Shown here: piece by piece, positions 58,789 to 64,000 of the stretch
Layout: the number at the start of each line of letters is the position of its first letter
How positions within the stretch are numbered: the first letter of the stretch is position 1
From: Myceligenerans pegani
Lineage (GTDB): Bacteria; Actinomycetota; Actinomycetes; Actinomycetales; Cellulomonadaceae
Direction of reading: 5' to 3'
Assembly: GCF_014892515.1 (NCBI RefSeq)
Contig: NZ_JADBGR010000088.1
Location: forward strand, 62,001-126,000
DNA: 64,000 nucleotides
Position numbers and translations under genes: made by a program
Notes under the pieces: generated by a model
The model's input: only the letters and a program-made list of their open reading frames with translations
What the model was told of the DNA's origin: nothing
Database searches by the model: none

Positions 58789-60261
58789 TCAGGCGAACGG
58801 ATCGGGCGTCAGCGTGTACTTGGTCTGCAGATACTCGTGGATTCCCTCGGCACCGCCCTCACGGCCCAGGCCCGACATCTTCCAGCCGCCGAACGGCGCC
58901 GCCGCGTTCGAGACGACGCCGATGTTGAGCCCCATCATCCCCGTGGCCAGTCGCTCGATCATCCGCTGGCCGCGAGCGAGGTTCTCGGTGTAGACGTACG
59001 AGACCAGCCCGTACTCCGTGTCGTTCGCGAGCCGCACCGCCTCGTCCTCGTCGTCGAACGGGACGACGGCGAGCACCGGTCCGAAGATCTCCTCCCGGAG
59101 GATCTCGCTCCCTGCCCGGACGCCGCTGAGGATGGTGGCCCGGTAGAAGGACCCCGGCCCGTCGATCGCGGCGCCGCCCGTGTGCAGCGTGGCGCCGCGG
59201 CGGACGGCGTCCTGCACGAGCTCGTCCGCCTTGGCGACCGCGCGGTCGTCGATGAGCGGGCCGATCACGACGCCGTCCTCGGTCCCCCGGCCCACGCGGA
59301 ACGACTCGACGCGCCGCGTGACGCGCCGGGTGAACTCGTCCGCCAGCGAGCGCTGCACGATGAAGCGGTTGGCCGCGGTGCATGCCTGGCCGATGTTGCG
59401 GAACTTCGCCGCGACCGCGCCGTCGACCGCCTTGTCCAGGTCGGCGTCGTCGAACACCACGAAGGGCGCGTTCCCGCCGAGCTCCATCGAGGTGCGCAGC
59501 ACGCCGCCCGCCGCCTGGGCGAGCAACTGTTGACCGACCGGCGTCGACCCCGTGAAGGAGAGCTTGCGCAGGCGCGGGTCGCGGAGGATCGCCTCCGACA
59601 CCGGCCCGGACGCGCGCGTGGTGACCACGTTCACCACGCCGTCGGGCACGCCGGCGTCGGCGAGCAGCTGGGCGAGGTACAGCGTGGTCAGCGGCGTGAG
59701 TGCGGCCGGCTTGATCACCACCGTGCAGCCCGCGGCGAGGGCGGGCGCGATCTTCCGGGTGGCCATGGCGAGCGGGAAGTTCCACGGGGTGATGAGGTAG
59801 CACGGGCCCACGGGATGCTGGGTCACGATCATCCGGCCGGTGCCCTCCGGGTTCGCGCCGTACCGGCCCTGCACGCGTGCGGCCTCCTCGCCGAACCAAC
59901 GCAGGAACTCGCCGCCGTAGGCCACCTCGCCGCGCGCCTCGGTCAGCGGCTTGCCCATCTCCAGGGTCATCAGGAGCGCGAACTGCTCCTTGCGCTGTGT
60001 GAGCAGGTCGAACGCCCGGCGCAGGATCTCGGCGCGGTCGCGCGCGGGCGTCGCGGCCCATCCTGGGAACGCGGCGTCGGCCGCGTCGAGCGCCGCGAGG
60101 CCGTCGTCCACGGACGCGTCGGCGACCTCCTTGAGCACCTCGCCCGTGGCGGGGTCGTGGACGGCGAGCGACGCACCGGCCGCCGCCGGGCGCCACCGGC
60201 CGCCGATGTGGAGCCCGTCCGGGACGTCGGCCAACAGGTCGTGCTCGCCCTGCGAAATCAT
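58789..60261 (-). CDS. NAD(P)-dependent aldehyde dehydrogenase, succinate-semialdehyde type
   Basis: ATG 60261, behind GGAG, gives 490 residues. The start overlaps the hydroxylase stop (ATGA). The catalytic Cys lies in RNIGQACTAANRF and the general base Glu in MELGGNAPFVVFDDADLDKA. The cofactor loop FTGSTPVGQQL and the motif NFPLAMATRKIAPALAAGCT fit succinate-semialdehyde dehydrogenases. In this catabolic cluster it may oxidise an aldehyde product of ring degradation. Confidence 0.93.
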   Translation of the reverse strand: MISQGEHDLLADVPDGLHIGGRWRPAAAGASLAVHDPATGEVLKEVADASVDDGLAALDAADAAFPGWAATPARDRAEILRRAFDLLTQRKEQFALLMTLEMGKPLTEARGEVAYGGEFLRWFGEEAARVQGRYGANPEGTGRMIVTQHPVGPCYLITPWNFPLAMATRKIAPALAAGCTVVIKPAALTPLTTLYLAQLLADAGVPDGVVNVVTTRASGPVSEAILRDPRLRKLSFTGSTPVGQQLLAQAAGGVLRTSMELGGNAPFVVFDDADLDKAVDGAVAAKFRNIGQACTAANRFIVQRSLADEFTRRVTRRVESFRVGRGTEDGVVIGPLIDDRAVAKADELVQDAVRRGATLHTGGAAIDGPGSFYRATILSGVRAGSEILREEIFGPVLAVVPFDDEDEAVRLANDTEYGLVSYVYTENLARGQRMIERLATGMMGLNIGVVSNAAAPFGGWKMSGLGREGGAEGIHEYLQTKYTLTPDPFA

Positions 60262-62182
60262 GAGTTCTCCATTCTCGGTTCCTGCATGTTCCCGGCGAAG
60301 AAGCCGGCCAGCTCGCCGGTCGCCGACAGCGGCAGCACGGCCGCCACGTACTGATCGGGGCGGACGACGACGACCGCGCCGGACCGGTCGATGCCGCGCT
60401 CGGCGAAGATGTCGGTGCCGCACCAGGCGGACGGGCCGGCCGCGTACACCTTCTCCCAGTCGGTGAGCCCGAGCGGCCCGGTCTCGGGCCGGAAGACGCC
60501 GGGCACGCGGGCGAGGTCGACGTCCTCGTAGGCCTGCTGGTAGACGACCTTCACGTCGAACACCGCGTCGGCGTCGGCACCCCGTGGCGTGAAGCGCGCG
60601 ACCGGCGAGGCCGGCGACGCGAGCCAGTCCGCCCACGAGGCCAGCGCCGAGCGCTCCCCCGGCGCCGCGGCGTCGGCGAACGCGTAGATCCGCCAGCGCC
60701 CGTCGGCCCGCGCATGGTGGCCGAGATGCACCACGTTTCCGTCGCAGACGCGCACCACCTCGGCCGACTTGAAGCGCATGCCGACCGGGAAGCCCTCCGC
60801 GAGCGCCGCGTCCGGCGCCTCGGCGACGATCGCCGAGGGCCCGTATCGCGTCATGAACCCGGAGGGGAACTCGGCCGTGCCGAGGTAGTAGTTGGCGAGT
60901 TCCTGTGGGTCGGAGATCTCCTCGGGCTTGCGGGCCATGAGGGAGGACCACTCGCGGTCGAAGTCGATGAGCTGCTGCGCCACGGGACGGCGCTCGGCCG
61001 AGTAGGTCGCGAGCAGCGAAGCGGGGCTCAGGCCGGTGAGGACGTGGCCGAGCTTCCAGCCGAGGTTGAAGCCGTCCTGCAGGGACACGTTCATGCCCTG
61101 GCCGGCCTTGGCGCTGTGGGTGTGGCAGGCGTCGCCGGCAAGGAAGACGCGCGGCGGGCGGCCGGATCCGCCGGGGGCGGCGTCGTCGCCGGGCGCGTCG
61201 TCGAACTTGTCGGTGACCCGGTGGCCCACCTCGTAGATGCTGTGCCACGCGACCTGACGCACGTCGATCGAGTAGGGGTGCAGGATCTGGTTGGCCCGGC
61301 GGATGACCTCGTCGAGGGGCGTGTCGCGAACGGCGTGGTCGTCGCCGTCGGGCACCTCGCCGAGGTCGACGTACATACGGCTGAGGTAACCGCCCTCGCG
61401 CGGGATGTGCAGGATGTTGCCGGCCGCGGAATTGATGGCGCACTTGGTGCGCCAGTCGGGGAAGTCGGTGTGCACGAGCACGTCCATCACGCCCCAGGCG
61501 TGCGCGGCGAAGCGGCCGACGTGTCGCCGGCCGATCGCCTCGCGCACGCCGCTGCGCGCCCCGTCGCAGCCCGCGACGTACCTGGCGCGCACGGTGCGTT
61601 CCTGGCCGGCGCGCTCGCCGGTGGTGTACCGCACGCGCACCTCGACGGGGTACTCGCCGTCGGCGTGCACGGTGAGGCCGGTGAACTCGACGCCGTAGTC
61701 GGGGACGACGCGGCCGGGGCCGCGGGCCGCGGCCTCGGCGAAGTAGTCGAGGACGCGCGCCTGGTTGACGATGAGGTGGGGGAACTCGCTGATCTGGAGG
61801 GCGTAGTCCGCGGTGCGTGCCGTGCGGACGATGTGGCTCGGGTTGTCGGGGGGTCGGGGCCCCAGAAGTTCATGCAGGCGATGTTGTAGGCCTCGGCGAC
61901 GATCCGCTCCGCGAACCCGAACGCCTGGAACGTCTCGACGCTGCGCGGCTGGATGCCGTCGGCCTGCCCGAGGACGAGCCGCCCCTCGCGGCGCTCGATG
62001 ATGCGGGTGGTGACCTGCGGGAACTGGGACATCTGCGCGGCGAGCAGCATGCCCGCCGGCCCGGAGCCGACGATGAGGACGTCGGTCTCGTCGGGCAGGT
62101 CGCCGGGGCGGTCGACGCCGGTGCCGGCGGCATCGTGCACGCGCGGATCGCCCGAGACGTAGCCGTGGTGGTGGAACTGCAT
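60258..62182 (-). pseudogene. FAD-dependent aromatic hydroxylase (phenol 2-monooxygenase-like), frameshifted
   Basis: The N-terminal part starts at ATG 62182 with a GAGGAGG site. It has the FAD motif DVLIVGSGPAGMLLAAQMSQ, IIERREGRLVLGQADGIQPR and CMNFWGPDP. At a run of six C on the minus strand (plus 61848–61853) the frame breaks. The remaining protein, from DNPSHIVRTARTADYALQIS through VAGCDGARSGVREAIG and VFLAGDACHTHSAKAGQGMN to ENS and stop, is in another frame. One extra C would restore an uninterrupted protein of about 641 residues. The C-terminal part has the thioredoxin-like domain of the phenol hydroxylase family. It may be a true pseudogene, a phase-variable tract or a sequencing error. 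Confidence 0.88.
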
Positions 62183-62198
62183 GGTGCGGGCTTCCTCC

Positions 62199-63581
62199 TC
62201 AGCGCTTCGAGAGGCCGTAGACGGGGCTGACCGCCTGCTCGGCCTCATGGTCAGGACCGAGCGGGATGCCGGTGCGATCCCGCAGCAGCAGGGTGGCGGC
62301 GAGCCCGATGACGGTCATGCCCGCCAGGTAGAGGGCGACCGACCAGGTGGTGTGTGTGGACTGGACCAGGGCGGTGGCGATGGTCGGGGCGAAGGCGCCG
62401 CCGAGGATGGCGCCGAGCGCGTAGGAGATCGAGACACCGGAGAACCGGATCGAGGCCGGGAAGAGCTCGGCGTAGTACGCGGACTGCTGGCCGTAGGTGA
62501 AGCCGAGGCCGATCGCGAGGATCGAGATGCCGGCGAACAGCAGCTCGATCTGACCGGTGTCGACGAGCGGGAACAGCGCGAACACGCCCGCGAGCTGGAG
62601 CAGCCAGCCGAGCACGTAGGTCCGGCGCCGGCCGAGCCTGTCGCTGACCCAGCCGGCCGTCCACGTGGACGCGAGCCAGAACACAGCGGATCCCGTGACG
62701 GCGAGCAGCACCGAGCTGCGTTCGAGGGCGAGCGGGCCGGCGGGGTCGCTCGCGTAGTTCTGGATGTAGCCGCCGGTGGTCATGTAGCCGACGGCGTTGT
62801 TGCCCGCGAACACGAGCGCGGCGATGATCACGAGCGGCGCGTGCCGGCGGAAGAGGGCGACGACGGGTGTGCGGGTGCGTACCTTGCGGTCGGCGACCTC
62901 GAGGAAGACGGGGCTCTCCTCGACGCGGCGGCGCACGTAGTGGCCCACGAGGATGAGGACGAAGGACAGCAGGAACGGCACACGCCAGCCCCACTCGAGG
63001 AAGGCGTCGCCGGGCGCGACGATCGCCATCAGCGTCATCGTGCCCGAGGCGAGCAGCAGGCCGATCGGGACGCCGATCTGGGGCGACGCCCCGAACAGGC
63101 CGCGCCGGTCGGTCGGGGCGTGCTCGACAGCCATGAGCGCCGCGCCGCCCCATTCGCCGCCGGCCGAGACGCCCTGCAGCACGCGCAGCAGGATCAGGAG
63201 GACCGGCGCCGTGACGCCGATCGCGGCGTAGGTGGGCAGGAGGCCGACCAGGGTCGTGGCGACCCCCATCAGGACCAGCGTCAGGACCAGCACCACGCGG
63301 CGGCCGTACTTGTCGCCGAAGTGGCCGGCGAGCAGCGCGCCGAGCGGGCGGAACAGGAAGCTGATGCCGACGGTCAGGAACGACAGGAGCGTCGCGACCG
63401 CGGGCCCGGCGGGGGCGAAGAAGAGGCTCGCGAAGACGAGGCCGGCCGCCTGCGCGTAGATGAAGAAGTCGTACCACTCGACGGTGGTGCCGACGACGGT
63501 CGCGAACACGACCCGGCGCCGGTCGGTGCGCAGGTCGGCCGGTGCGGTGGTGCCGGGTTCCTCGAGCGTGCTGTCGCTCAT
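62199..63581 (-). CDS. MFS transporter of the metabolite:proton symporter (MHS/ShiA) type
   Basis: This 460-residue membrane protein has 12 predicted helices. MHS hallmarks are VVGTTVEWYDFFIYAQAAGL, FLFRPLGALLAGHFGDKYGR, LQGVSAGGEWGGAALMAVEH and AELFPASIRFSGVSISYALG. Members import organic or aromatic acids with protons. It is 16 bp upstream of the hydroxylase gene and divergent from the hydrolase gene, so uptake of the aromatic substrate of this cluster is likely. Confidence 0.94.
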   Translation of the reverse strand: MSDSTLEEPGTTAPADLRTDRRRVVFATVVGTTVEWYDFFIYAQAAGLVFASLFFAPAGPAVATLLSFLTVGISFLFRPLGALLAGHFGDKYGRRVVLVLTLVLMGVATTLVGLLPTYAAIGVTAPVLLILLRVLQGVSAGGEWGGAALMAVEHAPTDRRGLFGASPQIGVPIGLLLASGTMTLMAIVAPGDAFLEWGWRVPFLLSFVLILVGHYVRRRVEESPVFLEVADRKVRTRTPVVALFRRHAPLVIIAALVFAGNNAVGYMTTGGYIQNYASDPAGPLALERSSVLLAVTGSAVFWLASTWTAGWVSDRLGRRRTYVLGWLLQLAGVFALFPLVDTGQIELLFAGISILAIGLGFTYGQQSAYYAELFPASIRFSGVSISYALGAILGGAFAPTIATALVQSTHTTWSVALYLAGMTVIGLAATLLLRDRTGIPLGPDHEAEQAVSPVYGLSKR

Positions 63582-63650
63582 GTGTGACTCCTGGTGACGA
63601 CGTTGTCTCGGTCAGCCGATCCGACGATCGGTTGCCGCGGGAACCCCGAT

Positions 63651-63671
63651 GATATACGATATGAAATACGC
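63651..63671. promoter_or_regulatory. AT-rich dyad in the divergent transporter/hydrolase gap
   Basis: GATATACGATATGAAATACG includes ATAT-ACG-ATAT, a dyad of the ATATCGTATAT kind often bound by GntR- or IclR-type catabolic regulators. It sits between the divergent MFS and hydrolase genes, where the promoters should lie. Confidence 0.4.
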
Positions 63672-63691
63672 TGCAAAGAGCGAGGGAGCTC

Positions 63692-64000
63692 ATGACCACC
63701 GATCCACGTCAGACGGACGCCGTCGATCCGCGATTCGCCGCACTACCCGGCCGGCCGGGCAAGATCGTCGCGGTGCACCTGAGCTACGCCTCGCGCGCCG
63801 ATCAGCGCGGGCGTCGTCCGGAGCACCCGTCGTACTTCCTCAAGCCGTCGAGCTCGCTCGCCGCCTCGGGCGACGTCGTCGAACGGCCGGCCGGCACCGA
63901 ACTGCTCGCCTTCGAGGGCGAGATCGCCCTGGTCATCGGCACCGTCGCGCGAAACGTGCGGCCCGAGGACGCGTGGGCGCATGTGGGATGGGTGACCGCG
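63692..64000 (+). CDS. Fumarylacetoacetate-hydrolase-family protein (N-terminal part, cut by window edge)
   Basis: ATG 63692, with GAGGGAG upstream, opens 103 visible residues. KIVAVHLSYASRADQRGRRP and HPSYFLKPSSSLAASGDVVE, then GTELLAFEGEIALVIG with the metal-binding ExE pattern, match the fumarylacetoacetate hydrolase/2-oxo-hepta-3-ene-dioate hydratase family. It would act late in ring-cleavage pathways such as homoprotocatechuate or gentisate degradation. The rest lies beyond the window. Confidence 0.85.
   Translation, partial: MTTDPRQTDAVDPRFAALPGRPGKIVAVHLSYASRADQRGRRPEHPSYFLKPSSSLAASGDVVERPAGTELLAFEGEIALVIGTVARNVRPEDAWAHVGWVTA

Overview
This is about 64 kb of very GC-rich DNA with dense, strongly biased coding. 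GTG starts are frequent, several promoters look leaderless, and the window carries a phosphatidylinositol-mannoside (PIM) gene set. The order thrS–HIT–pgsA–patA–pimA–pdxS–pdxT–yebC–ruvCAB–yajC–secDF–apt–rel–ppi–hisS–(Rv2578c-type radical SAM) is the conserved actinobacterial order known from Mycobacterium. The modular beta-glucanases, LacI regulators and gene mix suggest a polysaccharide-degrading Micrococcales member (Promicromonosporaceae or Cellulomonadaceae). That placement is inference; no rRNA gene is present.

Layout. (1) 1–10033 is an accessory glycan-utilisation region. It holds the N-terminal part of a family-5 ABC binding lipoprotein with a divergent TetR gene, three secreted proteins that share one type of F5/8C (CBM32-like) module (a DUF1996 protein, a GH2-like TIM-barrel protein and a GH16 beta-glucanase), two convergent LacI regulators, and LacI-type palindromes with a common AGAGCGCTCT core. 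(2) 10044–30942 is core: a radical-SAM gene with an intein in its cluster motif, hisS with a repeat-rich insertion, a membrane cyclophilin and DUF349 protein, a Prim-Pol/LigC-type repair pair, rel, apt, secDF-yajC, ruvABC, yebC and pdxT. (3) 30954–40890 interrupts the usual pdxS–pdxT adjacency. It contains two tandem P-loop/TPR (STAND-like) giants, a Nudix gene, a WD40-like gene, a LuxR remnant, a ferritin-like gene, a TPP riboswitch with no gene behind it, a decayed DUF4143 ATPase and a MazEF-like toxin–antitoxin pair. The last two lie between repeated copies of the pdxS 3' end. (4) 40993–50081 is core again: pdxS, the PIM pathway, HIT, thrS, two small MT0933-type proteins and a tyrosine phosphatase.

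(5) 50181–52897 is a small extracytoplasmic copper module: a His-rich membrane protein, a PCu(A)C lipoprotein and a Tat-secreted DyP peroxidase. (6) 53153–58704 holds a MarR–GNAT fusion, pabC, a VOC protein, pabB and seven tRNA genes. The tRNA genes form a duplicated Gly-Cys-Val array plus two identical Val(CAC) copies, with terminators that share a GC-rich repeat. (7) 58789–64000 looks like an aromatic-catabolism cluster: an aldehyde dehydrogenase, a frameshifted FAD hydroxylase, an MHS-type transporter, and a divergent fumarylacetoacetate-hydrolase gene cut by the window edge.

The best leads are: the pdxS 3' end as a repeated insertion site for small toxin–antitoxin or ATPase cassettes; the STAND–TPR pair beside pdxT; the intein at the Fe-S cysteine; the orphan TPP riboswitch; and the shared operators of the glucan locus.
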